DNA of 61,000 nt from Takakia lepidozioides (Eukaryota > Streptophyta > Takakiopsida > Takakiales > Takakiaceae): positions 1 to 61,000 of the forward strand of contig JAKLZA010000183.1 in assembly GCA_030704615.1 (NCBI GenBank), in the 5' to 3' direction. Position 1 is the stretch's first letter; every line of letters begins with the position of its first letter. Below, piece by piece: positions 1 through 13,589 of this stretch. Below the pieces are notes generated by a model. The model saw nothing but the letters and a program-made list of their open reading frames with translations, was not told where the DNA came from and ran no database searches. A program made the position numbers and the translations under genes.

Positions 1-2060
1 CTATGCTTATCTCAGGTACCTTCAAGGATGCCTTACTCTCCATGCCCAATTAGCCAACATATTTTGCTGGAGAAGATCTTACCTTATGAAGGACTTGCTT
101 GCTCCACGCCATGGTCATGGCGGGAGAGGAGGCTGATATCTCATGGCTTTGGCCTTCCCATTGCCTTGGGTTCATCACTTCAACCAGGAACATATTTGAT
201 AACCTTTGTCATGCTCAGACCAAGGTGTTAGTAAATCAAACATAAAACTGAAAACAGAAGGGAGATTGGTTGATAACGTGTACAAGAACCACCAAGTACA
301 CTGGTCTAAATCAGAGAGGGAAGATACTTATGTCTTGTCGAGACATGGACAAAGACCTGACAAGGTCATTGTAAAATTAACGACAAATCAGCCTCATAAC
401 GAGGCATTATCAACCATTCTTCATTCACAAGTCAGCTTTATGACAAATCCCAGACTTCAAAGTCAATGAAGTCTCTGGGTGGGGGGGTGGGAAAAATTAG
501 AGACTCGATTACCACTGTTCATAGTAGGAAACCATTGTTCAGCATGCTAAAAAGTGCCATTCATGACATGCCATGTCATTCAGTCTGTATTTTTTGGTCA
601 GCTTACATACCAAGGCATAACCAACCATCCTCATTTATTGTTGGCCCAAAAACTAGTATAGTTTTGGGTTCTTTGTATCATTGGACATACCAAAGTGACT
701 GAGCAGTAAGTATCCATGTCCAAATAAAGATCCATTGATCACTGTTCATGGCTGGAAATGTCTGTTTGTCTTAAAGAAGCCATTTATGATCATAGAAGGC
801 TTAAGAACAAAATAAGAGCATTTCTTTACATAAAGAACATCACCAAAGCAGGGTTACGGACTGATATTTGGCAGCTTATACAACAGGTTATGATCAGCTG
901 CCCTACTTTGCACATCAAGTCACTTATTGACACCATGTTTTTTGCCCCATGATCCGTTTTAGATTTGGGGCTGGTGGTAATTTCAACGACTTAATATTCC
1001 CACCTCTTATTCCATGCCCCAAGACCAAGTTCTATGTCCGGGGTAGGGAAATCATTACCATAACAGGCTGTAATCAGATTTACATGCCATGCAATCATCC
1101 ATAGGAAACACAAAGAATCTGAATTGCTCGTCCCATCAGGCCTGCAGGTTACTTTGGTATTATTTATCCTAAAGCAACTTGAATACAATGCCTGAATCAT
1201 TCTGTTCACATCTACCAATGTCTTACCATTTTGGAAAATAGGTAAACATTCAAGGGCATATAACCAAGGACCAGATTTGGCCACAAAAGATCCATCCATA
1301 TCAGTTTGGCATGGTATCAAGTGTCCTAAAGTGACCAGCTTCTAAAAGAGGCTAAGTTTCCAATGCTTGTACATTCAAGAACACTGTCTGGTCATGAAAA
1401 CAGGTCTGCCCTACATTGTAGCATGTTACCAGATCTCTTTAAAGCCATCAGCTTGTGAGGACCCTCACCTGGTCCCACATGCAATCAGAAACAGTTAAGT
1501 TAGAGACGATGTGGAACCCCAGGTGAATCGCAGGTCTCACGCTTGTTATCGCTGTACAACATGCAATACAAAGCAAGGGCAGAAAGGAAACAGAGCATAT
1601 GCAAGCCAATACCTTGATGGCTTGTGGAAGAGAGGCCTGCGCCATAGCTCTCAAGACCAGCAAACAAGAATGCGCAACAAAATGTACAAAGCATGCACAA
1701 AGAAAGTGAATCGCCCAAACTTAAAGAGTTCAGACACTTCCCCGAGGCCTTAAGATCGCCGCTTGTACCTTAATGATCAATGAAGGTCACAGCAAGCAAC
1801 CACAACACAGGTAGATCGCCCGCCAAGCATTAGAGACAACCGCCACAGGGAAATTGCAGGTACTGCCGCCATTGCGCACCCCGAGAGGGGAAGAAGGTAC
1901 TGAATCTTGCCAGAACACCTAAATGCCTTAATGGCGCAGCTCCATGGCATTCAAGGGCGCCTGAATCGAGGTCCATGCGCCCCCCGCCACCATCTCTCAG
2001 CTCCAGCCATCCCTTAAGCACGATCGTCGTGCAGAGGGTTAGGGCAGGGAAGAGATGAAG

Positions 2061-2258
2061 CGCGATTTCCCGCGATTTCATCCACGTGATTTCTCACGAT
2101 TTCATCCATTCGGGATGAAAATCCATCACACGGGATGAACTCTACCGCGCAGGATGAAATCTATCGTGATTTCATCCGCGTCGGATGAAATCGTCTATCG
2201 ATTTTTCATCCGTGTCATCCTCTGAGGATGACATCCATTTATGGATGAAAAAATTAAA
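2061..2258. repeat. Block of alternating TTTCATCC / GGATGAAA half-sites, present in every unit
   Basis: Within ~200 bp the octamer TTTCATCC and its complement alternate at 4-20-bp spacing, so each neighbouring pair can form a small hairpin. One perfect-arm example is the CATCC-CTCTGA-GGATG stretch near 2217. The same block recurs at the equivalent place in each copy, for example 5470-5625, 8838-9030, 12220-12400, 15640-15825, 19080-19270 and 39570-39750. Several copies have deletions here. Function unknown; it may be a nested mini-element carried along by amplification of the unit. Confidence 0.85.
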
Positions 2259-2625
2259 TAATATGATGGCTCCATTAGGATCCCGACCTTATACCAAAAA
2301 TCCGGGTAATGTAAATAACCGAAATTAACCAAATTCCAAGAAGGTTAATTAGGGGTTAGGTAACATACCACTGGTCTTAAACTATCAAGTTTTAAGAGAA
2401 CCAGCCAGATCCATGGAGGGAGAGAGAGGGAGAGAGATGGAACCCACCAACCATCCCCTGGTATGGCAGCTCCTTATGGAGTGAGTGTGGTATGAGTGCA
2501 TACCAGACCCCATCACATAAATGACCTCCCTCTTCTTTGTAGCTTTTACTTCTGGTTACAAAGGAACCATAGAAATAAACATGCCTACGATCTCAACTCT
2601 CCAAGGTCAACAAACAAAACAAGCC

Positions 2626-3160
2626 GTGACAATCAAAGGTACATCAACACTTACATCAGAATGTAGAGTTTTACCTTTTAGCTACACATAAGCTCTGATA
2701 ATGGAAAAGATGAGGCCAATGAAGGGACCTTAACTCCGAAATTCATGAAGCAACAAACAGGAAAGAAACTTTTATCAACCCTTTAGTGTTTACCTAGCCC
2801 ATATTTTTGGGTACCGCATGTGTACAAAACCAATGGGGGTAGGTTTAGGCAATGAATTTTTCTGCCATTGGCATGTTCCAAGTTGGCAAGTTGTGACACA
2901 AACGAAGGTACATCAACACATACATCAAAATGTAGAGTTTTACCTTTTAGTTTATATATAAGCTCTGGTGACCGGAAGAGAGGCCAGTGAAAGAACCCTC
3001 AATTCCCAAGGTCATAAAGTAACAATCGGGAAAGAATCTTATATCAGACTTTTAGTGTTTACCCACCCCTTGTTTTGGGTAAAACATGTGTACAAAACCA
3101 AAGGGGGCAGGGATTGGGGTCTGGCATGGGTTTACCACCTGGTATTCAGACAAAACATCT
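2626..3160 (+). repeat. Diverged ~268-bp tandem duplication inside the unit
   Basis: The stretch from 2626 (GACAATCAAAGGTACATCAA) is echoed from 2894 with perhaps 75-80% identity by eye. Shared markers are TACATCAACAC, GTAGAGTTTTACCTTTTAG, AAGCTCTG, TTTAGTGTTTACC, TTTTGGGTA and TGTGTACAAAACCAA. The divergence between the halves far exceeds that between units, so the duplication predates amplification of the 3.4-kb unit. Confidence 0.85.
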
Positions 3161-3431
3161 ACCAGCAGCATATCATAATTGGGTATTTTATGGTGCTATA
3201 AAGAGCAAAGCCATAACCAGGAGAAACATAGAAACATTTGAGCCAAAGAAAAGGAACTCATTCGTATCATAAGGTATCTAAATCTGACATAAGGCATCGG
3301 CTACATGGGACCGGCAAACAAGAGTAATGTGCACTGACCGGATCATGTATAAGGTGTACACGTCTACTCCAGCAGGCTGTCTTACCAAGGCCTAGCTCAA
3401 AATTTCAGCATTCAGAAGCCCTATAGATGTT

Positions 3432-6400
3432 CTATGCTTATCTCAGGTACCTTCAAGGATGCCTTACTCTCCATGCCCAATTAGCCAACATATTTTTGCT
3501 GGAGAAGATCTTACCTTATGAAGGACTTGCTTGCTCCACACCATGGTCATGGCGGGAGAGGAGGCTGATATCTCATGGCTTTGGCCTTCCCATTGCCTTG
3601 GGTTCATCACTTCAACCAGGAACATATTTGATAACCTTTTGTCATGCTCAGACCAAGGTGTTAGTAAATCAAACATAAAACTGAAAACAGAAGGGAGATT
3701 GGTTGATAATGTGTACAAGAACCACCAAGTACACTGGTCTAAATCAGAGAGGGAAGATACTTATGTCTTGTCGAGACATGGACAAAGACCTGACAAGGTC
3801 ATTGTAAAATTAACGACAAATCAGCCTCATAACAAGGCATTATCAACCATTCTTCATTCACAAGTCAGCTTTATGACAAATCCCAGACTTCAAAGTCAAT
3901 GAAGTCTCTGGGTGGGGGGGTGGGAAAAATTAGAGACTCGATTACCACTGTTCATAGTAGGAAACCATTGTTCAGCATGCTAAAAAGTGCCATTCATGAC
4001 ATGCCATGTCATTCAGTCTGTATTTTTTGGTCAGCTTACATACCAAGGCATAACCAACCATCCTCATTTATTGTTGGCCCAAAAACTAGTATAGTTTTGG
4101 GTTCTTTGTATCATTGGACATACCAAAGTGACTGAGCAGTAAGTATCCATGTCCAAATAAAGATCCATTGATCACTGTTCATGGCTGGAAATGTCTGTTT
4201 GTCTTAAAGAAGCCATTTATGATCATAGAAGGCTTAAGAACAAAATAAGAGCATTTCTTTACATAAAGAACATCACCAAAGCAGGGTTACGGACTGATAT
4301 TTGGCAGCTTATACAACAGGTTATGATCAGCTGCCCTACTTTGCACATCAAGTCACTTATTGACACCATGTTTTTTGCCCCATGATCCGTTTTAGATTTG
4401 GGGCTGGTGTGTAATTTCAACGACAGGGTAGAGTAATATTCCCACCTCTTATTCCATGCCCCAAGACCAAGTTCTATGTCTCATTACCATAACAGGCTGT
4501 AATCAGATTTACATGCCATGCAATCATCCATAGGAAACACAAAGAATCTGAATTGCTCGTCCCATCAGGCCTGCAGGTTACTTTGGTATTATTTATCCTA
4601 AAGCAACTTGAATACAATGCCTGAATCATTCTGTTCACATCTACCAATGTCTTACCATTTTGGAAAATAGGTTCAAGGGCATATAACCAAGGACCAGATT
4701 TGGCCACAAAAGATCCATCCATATCAGTTTGGCATGGTATCAAGTGTCCTAAAGTGACCAGCTTCTAAAAGAGGCTAAGTTTCCAATGCTTGTACATTCA
4801 AGAACACTGTCTGGTCATGAAAACAGGTCTGCCCTACATTGTAGCATTTACCAGATCTCTTTAAAGCCATCAGCTTGTGAGGACCCTCACCTGGTCCCAT
4901 CACATGCAATCAGAAACAGTTAAGTTAGAGACGATGTGGAACCCCAGGTGAATCGCAGGTCTCACGCTTGTTATCGCTGTACAACATGCAATACAAAGCA
5001 AGGGCAGAAAGGAAACAGAGCATATGCAAGCCAATACCTTGATGGCTTGTGGAAGAGAGGCCTGCGCCATAGCTCTCAAGACCAGCAAACAAGAATGCGC
5101 AACAAAATGTACAAAGCATGCACAAAGAAAGTGAATCGCCCAAACTTAAAGAGTTCAGACACTTCCCCGAGGGATCGCCGCTTGTACCTTAATGATCAAT
5201 GAAGGTCACAGCAAGCAACCCAACACAGGTAGATCGCCCGCCAAGCATTTACCGCCACAGGGAAATTGCAGGTACTGCCGCCATTGCGCACCCCGAGAGG
5301 GGAAGAAGGTACTGAATCTTGCCAGAACACCTAAATGCCTTAATGGCGCAGCTCCATGGCATTCAAGGGCGCCTGAATCGAGGTCCATGCGCCCCCCGCC
5401 ACCATCTCTCAGCTCCAGCCATCCCTTAAGCACGATCGTCGTGCAGAGGGTTAGGGCAGGGAAGAGATGAAGCGCGATTTCCCGCGATTTCATCCACGTG
5501 ACCCATCACACGGGATGAACTCTACCGCGCAGGATGAAATCTATCGTGATTTCATCCGCCGGATGAAAGTCTATCGATTTTTCATCCGTGTCATCCTCTG
5601 AGGATGACATCCATTTATGGATGAAAAAATTAAATAATATGATGGCTCCATTAGGATCCCGACCTTATACCAAAAATCCGGGTAATGTAAATAACCGAAA
5701 TTAACCAAATTCCAAGAAGGTTAATTAGGGGTTAGGTAACATACCACTGGTCTTAAACTATCAAGTTTTAAGAGAACCAGCCAGATCCATGGAGGGAGGG
5801 GAGAGAGGAGAGAGATGGAACCCACCAACCATCCCCTGGTATGGCAGCTCCTTATGGAGTGAGTGTGGTATGAGTGCATACCAGACCCCATCACATAAAT
5901 GACCTCCCTCTTCTTTGTAGCTTTTACTTCTGGTTACAAAGGAACCATAGAAATAAACATGCCTACGATCTCAACTCTCCAAGGTCAACAAACAAAACAA
6001 GCCGTGACAATCAAAGGTACATCAACACTTACATCAGAATGTAGAGTTTTACCTTTTAGCTACACATAAGCTCTGATAATGGAAAGATGAGGCCAATGAA
6101 GGGACCTTAACTCCGAAATTCATGAAGCAACAAACAGGAAAGAAAAACTTTTATCAACCCTTTAGTGTTTACCTAGCCCATATTTTTGGGTACCGCATGT
6201 GTACAAAACCAATGGGGGTAGGTTTAGGCAATGAATTTTTCTGCCATTGGCATGTTCCAAGTTGGCAAGTTGTGACACAAACGAAGGTACATCAACACAT
6301 ACATCAAAATGTAGAGTTTTACCTTTTAGTTTATATATAAGCTCTGGTGACCGGAAGAAGAGGCCAGTGAAAGAACCCTCAATTCCCAAGGTCATAAAGT

Positions 6401-6810
6401 AACAATCGGGAAAGAATCTTATATCAGACTTTTAGTGTTTACCCACCCCTTGTTTTGGGTAAAAACATGTGTACAAAACCAAAGGGGGCAGGTATTGGGG
6501 TCTGGCATGGGTTTACCACCTGGTATTCAGACAAAACATCTACCAGCAGCATATCATAATTGGGTATTTTTTATGGTGCTATAAAGAGCAAAGCCATAAC
6601 CAGGAGAAACATAGAAACATTTGAGCCAAAGAAAAGGAACTCATTCGTATAAGGTATCTAAATCTGACATAAGGCATCGGCTACATGGGACCGGCAAACA
6701 AGAGTAATGTGCACTGACCGGATCATGTATAAGGTGTACACGTCTACTCCAGCAGGCTGTCTTACCAAGGCCTAGCTCAAATTTCAGCATTCAGAAGCCC
6801 TATAGATGTT
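3432..6810 (+). repeat. Array copy 2
   Basis: Complete copy of 3379 bp. It lacks about 13 bp near 4480 (the CGGGGTAGGGAAA stretch) and about 33 bp of the TTTCATCC block near 5502. The three diagnostic CpGs are in the CA/TG state. Confidence 0.95.
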
Positions 6811-9800
6811 CTATGCTTATCTCAGGTACCTTCAAGGATGCCTTACTCTCCATGCCCAATTAGCCAACATATTTTTGCTGGAGAAGATCTTACCTTATGA
6901 AGGACTTGCTTGCTCCACACCATGGTCATGGCGGGAGAGGAGGCTGATATCTCATGGCTTTGGCCTTCCATTGCCTTGGGTTCATCACTTCAATCAGGAA
7001 CATATTTGATAACCTTTTGTCATGCTCAGACCAAGGTGTTAGTAAATCAAACATAAAACTGAAAACAGAAGGGAGATTGGTTGATAATGTGTACAAGAAC
7101 CACCAAGTACACTGGTCTAAATCAGAGAGGGAAGATACTTATGTCTTGTCGAGACATGGACAAAGACCTGACAAGGTCATTGTAAAATTAACGACAAATC
7201 AGCCTCATAACAAGGCATTATCAACCATTCTTCATTCACAAGTCAGCTTTATGACAAATCCCAGACTTCAAAGTCAATGAAGTCTCTGGGTGGGGGGGTG
7301 GGAAAAATTAGAGACTCGATTACCACTGTTCATAGTAGGAAACCATTGTTCAGCATGCTAAAAGTGTGCCATTCATGACATGCCATGTCATTCAGTCTGT
7401 ATTTTTTGGTCAGCTTACATACCAAGGCATAACCAACCATCCTCATTTATTGTTGGCCCAAAAACTAGTATAGTTTTGGGTTCTTTGTATCATTGGACAT
7501 ACCAAAGTGACTGAGCAGTAAGTATCCATGTCCAAATAAAGATCCATTGATCACTGTTCATGGCTGGAAATGTCTGTTTGTCTTAAAGAAGCCATTTATG
7601 ATCATAGAAGGCTTAAGAACAAAATAAGAGCATTTCTTTACATAAAGAACATCACCAAAGCAGGGTTACGGACTGATATTTGGCAGCTTATACAACAGGT
7701 TATGATCAGCTGCCCTACTTGCACATCAAGTCACTTATTGACACCATGTTTTTTTGCCCCATGATCCGTTTTAGATTTGGGGCTGGTGTGTAATTTCAAC
7801 GACAGGGTAGAGTATTCCATGCCCCAAGACCAAGTTCTATGTCCGGGGTAGGGAAATCATTACCATAACAGGCTGTAATCAGATTTACATGCCATGCAAT
7901 CATCCATAGGAAACACAAAGAATCTGAATTGCTCGTCCCATCAGGCCTGCAGGTTACTTTGGTATTATTTATCCTAAAGCAACTTGAATACAATGCCTGA
8001 ATCATTCTGTTCACATCTACCAATGTCTTACCATTTTGGAAAATAGGTAAACATTCAAGGGCATATAACCAAGGACCAGATTTAAAGATCCATCCATATC
8101 AGTTTGGCATGGTATCAAGTGTCCTAAAGTGACCAGCTTCTAAAAGAGGCTAAGTTTCCAATGCTTGTACATTCAAGAACACTGTCTGGTCATGAAAACA
8201 GGTCTGCCCTACATTGTAGCATGTTACCAGATTAAAGCCATCAGCTTGTGAGGACCCTCACCTGGTCCCATCACATGCAATCAGAAACAGTTAAGTTAGA
8301 GACGATGTGGAACCCCAGGTGAATCGCAGGTCTCACGCTTGTTATACAACATGCAATACAAAGCAAGGGCAGAAAGGAAACAGAGCATATGCAAGCCAAT
8401 ACCTTGATGGCTTGTGGAAGAGAGGCCTGCGCCATAGCTCTCAAGACCAGCAAACAAGAATGCGCAACAAAATGTACAAAGCATGCACAAAGAAAGTGAA
8501 TCGCCCAAACTTAAAGAGTTCAGACACTTCCCGAGGCCTTAAGATCGCCGCTTGTACCTTAATGATCAATGAAGGTCACAGCAAGCAACCACAACACAGG
8601 TAGATCGCCCGCCAAGCATTAGAGACAACCGCCACAGGGAAATTGCAGGTACTGCCGCCATTGCGCACCCCGAGAGGGGAAGAAGGTACTGAATCTTGCC
8701 AGAACACCTAAATGCCTTAATGGCGCAGCTCCATGGCATTCAAGGGCGCCTGAATCGAGGTCCATGCGCCCCCGCCACCATCTCTCAGCTCCAGCCATCC
8801 CTTAAGCACGATCGTCGTGCAGAGGGTTAGGGCAGATGAAGCGCGATTTCCCGCGATTTCATCCACGTGATTTCTCACGATTTCATCCATTCGGGATGAA
8901 AATCCATCGGATGAACTCTACCGCGCAGGATGAAATCTATCGTGATTTCATCCGCGTCGGATGAAATGTCTATCGATTTTTCATCCGTGTCATCCTCTGA
9001 GGATGACATCCATTTATGGATGAAAAAATTAAATAATATGATGGCTCCATTAGGATCCCGACCTTATACCAAAAATCCGGGTAATGTAAATAACCGAAAT
9101 TAACCAAATTCCAAGAAGGTTAATTAGGGGTTAGGTAACATACCACTGGTCTTAAACTATCAAGTTTTAAGAGAGCCAGATCCATGGAGGGAGGGAGAGA
9201 GAGGGAGAGAGATGGAACCCACCAACCATCCCCTGGTATGGCAGCTCCTTATGGAGTGAGTGTGGTATGAGTGCATACCAGACCCCATCACATAAATGAC
9301 CTCCCTCTTCTTTGTAGCTTTTACTTCTGGTTACAAAGGAACCATAGAAATAAACATGCCTACGATCTCAACTCTCCAAGGTCAACAAACAAAACAAGCC
9401 GTGACAATCAAAGGTACATCAACACTTACATCAGAATGTAGAGTTTTACCTTTTAGCTACACATAAGCTCTGATAATGGAAAGATGAGGCCAATGAAGGG
9501 ACCTTAACTCCGAAATTCATGAAGCAACAAACAGGAAAGAAACTTTTATCAACCCTTTAGTGTTTACCTAGCCCATATTTTTGGGTACCGCATGTGTACA
9601 AAACCAATGGGGGTAGGTTTAGGCAATGAATTTTTCTGCCATTGGCATGTTCCAAGTTGGCAAGTTGTGACACAAACGAAGGTACATCAACACATACATC
9701 AAAATGTAGAGTTTTACCTTTTAGTTTATATATAAGCTCTGGTGACCGGAAGAAGAGGCCAGTGAAAGAACCCTCAATTCCCAAGGTCATAAAGTAACAA

Positions 9801-10208
9801 TCAGGAAAGAATCTTATATCAGACTTTTAGTGTTTACCCACCCCTTGTTTTGGGTAAAACATGTGTACAAAACCAAAGGGGGCAGGTATTGGGGTCTGGC
9901 ATGGGTTTACCACCTGGTATTCAGACAAAACATCTACCAGCAGCATATCATAATTGGGTATTTTTTATGGTGCTATAAAGAGCAAAGCCATAACCAGGAG
10001 AAACATAGAAACATTTGAGCCAAAGAAAAGGAACTCATTCGTATCATAAGGTATCTAAATCTGACATAAGGCATCGGCTACATGGGACCGGCAAACAAGA
10101 GTAATGTGCACTGACCGGATCATGTATAAGGTGTACACGTCTACTCCAGCAGGCTGTCTTACCAAGGCCTAGCTCAAAATTTCAGCATTCAGAAGCCCTA
10201 TAGATGTT
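6811..10208 (+). repeat. Array copy 3
   Basis: Complete copy of 3398 bp. It lacks about 16 bp near 7812 and a few bases at the hypervariable spot near 8345. It has the CAATCAGG variant (near 6992) shared with copies 8, 9 and 10. Confidence 0.95.
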
Positions 10209-13200
10209 CTATGCTTATCTCAGGTACCTTCAAGGATGCCTTACTCTCCATGCCCAATTAGCCAACATATTTTGCTGGGAGAAGATCTTACCTTATGAAG
10301 GACTTGCTTGCTCCACACCATGGTCATGGCGGGAGAGGAGGCTGATATCTCATGGCTTTGGCCTTCCCATTGCCTTGGGTTCATCACTTCAACCAGGAAC
10401 ATATTTGATAACCTTTTGTCATGCTCAGACCAAGGTGTTAGAATCAAACATAAAACTGAAAACAGAAGGGAGATTGGTTGATAATGTGTACAAGAACCAC
10501 CAAGTACACTGGTCTAAATCAGAGAGGGAAGATACTTATGTCTTGTCGAGACATGGACAAAGACCTGACAAGGTCATTGTAAAATTAACGACAAATCAGC
10601 CTCATAACAAGGCATTATCAACCATTCTTCATTCACAAGTCAGCTTTATGACAAATCCCAGACTTCAAAGTCAATGAAGTCTCTGGGGGGGGGGGTGGGA
10701 AAAATTAGAGACTCGATTACCACTGTTCATAGTAGGAAACCATTGTTCAGCATGCTAAAAAGTGCCATTCATGACATGCCATGTCATTCAGTCTGTATTT
10801 TTGGTCAGCTTACATACCAAGGCATAACCAACCATCCTCATTTATTGTTGGCCCAAAAACTAGTATAGTTTTGGGTTCTTTGTATCATTGGACATACCAA
10901 AGTGACTGAGCAGTAAGTATCCATGTCCAATAAAGATCCATTGATCACTGTTCATGGCTGGAAATGTCTGTTTGTCTTAAAGAAGCCATTTATGATCATA
11001 GAAGGCTTAAGAACAAAATAAGAGCATTTCTTTACATAAAGAACATCACCAAAGCAGGGTTACGGACTGATATTTGGCAGCTTATACAACAGGTTATGAT
11101 CAGCTGCCCTACTTTGCACATCAAGTCACTTATTGACACCATGTTTTTTGCCCCATGATCGTTTTAGATTTGGGGCTGGTGTGTAATTTCAACGACAGGG
11201 TAGAGTAATATTCCCACCTCTTATTCCATGCCCCAAGACCAAGTTCTATGTCCGGGGTAGGGAAATCATTACCATAACAGGCTGTAATCAGATTTACATG
11301 CCATGCAATCATCCATAGGAAACACAAAGAATCTGAATTGCTCGTCCCATCAGGCCTGCAGGTTACTTTGGTATTATTTATCCTAAAGCAACTTGAATAC
11401 AATGCCTGAATCATTCTGTTCACATCTACCAATGTCTTACCATTTTGGAAAATAGGTAAACATTCAAGGGCCAAGGACCAGATTTGGCCACAAAAGATCC
11501 ATCCATATCAGTTTGGCATGGTATCAAGTGTCCTAAAGTGACCAGCTTCTAAAAGAGGCTAAGTTTCCAATGCTTGTACATTCAAGGTCTGGTCATGAAA
11601 ACAGGTCTGCCCTACATTGTAGCATGTTACCAGATCTCTTTAAAGCCATCAGCTTGTGAGGACCCTCACATCACATGCAATCAGAAACAGTTAAGTTAGA
11701 GACGATGTGGAACCCCATCGCAGGTCTCACGCTTGTTAACAACATGCAATAAAGGAAACAGAGCATATGCAAGCCAATACCTTGATGGCAGAGAGGCCTG
11801 CGCCATAGCTCTCAAGACCAGCAAACAAGAATGCGCAACAAAATGTACAAAGCATGCACAAAGAAAGTGAATCGCCCAAACTTAAAGAGTTCAGACACTT
11901 CCCGAGGCCTTAAGATCGCCGCTTGTACCTTAATGATCAATGAAGGTCACAGCAAGCAACCACAACACAGGTAGATCGCCCGCCAAGCATTAGAGACAAC
12001 CGCCACAGGGAAATTGCAGGTACTGCGCCATTGCGCACCCGAGAGGGGAAGAAGGTACTGAATCTTGCCAGAACACCTAAATGCCTTAATGGCGCAGCTC
12101 CATGGCATTCAAGGGCGCCTGAATCGAGGTCCATGCGCCCCCGCCACCATCTCTCAGCTCCAGCCATCCCTTAAGCACGATCGTCGTGCAGAGGGTTAGG
12201 GCAGGGAAGAGATGAAGCGCGATTTCCCGCGATTTCATCCACGTGATTTCTCACGATTTCATTCGGGATGAAAATCCATCACACGGGATGAACTCTACCG
12301 CGCAGGATGAAATCTATCGTGATTTCATCCGCGTCGGATGAAATCGTCTATCGATTTTTCATCCGTGTCATCCTCTGAGGATGACATCCATTTATGGATG
12401 AAAAAATTAAATAATATGATGGCTCCATTAGGATCCCGACCTTATACCAAAAATCGGGGGTAATGTAAATAACCGAAATTAACCAAATTCCAAGAAGGTT
12501 AATTAGGGGTTAGGTAACATACCACTGGTCTTAAACTATCAAGTTTTAAGAGAACCAGCCAGATCCATGGAGGGAGGGAGAGAGAGGGAGAGAGATGGAA
12601 CCCACCAACCATCCCCTGGTATGGCAGCTCCTTATGGAGTGAGTGTGGTATGAGTGCATACCAGACCCCATCACATAAATGACCTCCCTCTTCTTTGTAG
12701 CTTTTACTTCTGGTTACAAAGGAACCATAGAAATAAACATGCCTACAATCTCAACTCTCCAAGGTCAACAAACAAAACAAGCCGTGACAATCAAAGGTAC
12801 ATCAACACTTACATCAGAATGTAGAGTTTTACCTTTTAGCTACACATAAGCTCTGATAATGGAAAGATGAGGCCAATGAAGGGACCTTAACTCCGAAATT
12901 CATGAAGCAACAAACAGGAAAGAAACTTTTATCAACCCTTTAGTGTTTACCTAGCCCATATTTTTGGGTACCGCATGTGTACAAAACCAATGGGGGTAGG
13001 TTTAGGCAATGAATTTTTGCCATTGGCATGTTCCAAGTTGGCAAGTTGTGACACAAACGAAGGTACATCAACACATACATCAAAATGTAGAGTTTTACCT
13101 TTTAGTTTATATATAAGCTCTGGTGACCGGAAGAAGAGGCCAGTGAAAGAACCCTCAATTCCCAAGGTCATAAAGTAACAATCAGGAAAGAATCTTATAT

Positions 13201-13589
13201 CAGACTTTTAGTGTTTACCCACCCCTTGTTTTGGGTAAAACATGTGTACAAAACCAAAGGGGGCAGGTATTGGGGTCTGGCATGGGTTTACCACCTGGTA
13301 TTCAGACAAAACATCTACCAGCAGCATATCATAATTGGGTATTTTTTATGGTGCTATAAAGAGCAAAGCCATAACCAGGAGAAACATAGAAACATTTGAG
13401 CCAAAGAAAAGGAACTCATTCGTATCATAAGGTATCTAAATCTGACATAAGGCATCGGCTACATGGGACCGGCAAACAAGAGTAATGTGCACTGACCGGA
13501 TCATGTATAAGGTGTACACGTCTACTCCAGCAGGCTGTCTTACCAAGGCCTAGCTCAAAATTTCAGCATTCAGAAGCCCTATAGATGTT
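10209..13589 (+). repeat. Array copy 4
   Basis: Complete copy of 3381 bp. Several small deletions cluster at 11470-11790, including about 22 bp at the hypervariable spot near 11740. Otherwise standard. Confidence 0.95.

Larger units (their letters stand above)
1..3431 (+). repeat. Array copy 1 (reference unit)
   Basis: The window opens at the unit start, so this copy is complete (3431 bp). Landmarks: G-run at 479-491, TTTCATCC inverted block 2061-2258, GA-rich tract 2416-2440, internal duplication 2626-3160. It carries the undeaminated CpG at three diagnostic sites (near 108, 277 and 400), like copies 6 and 11. Confidence 0.95.

Noticed and set aside
2339-2362. Telomere-like GGTTAATTAGGGGTTAGG stretch in each unit
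   Set aside because: It is a single irregular occurrence per unit and not a tandem run of a telomeric heptamer.
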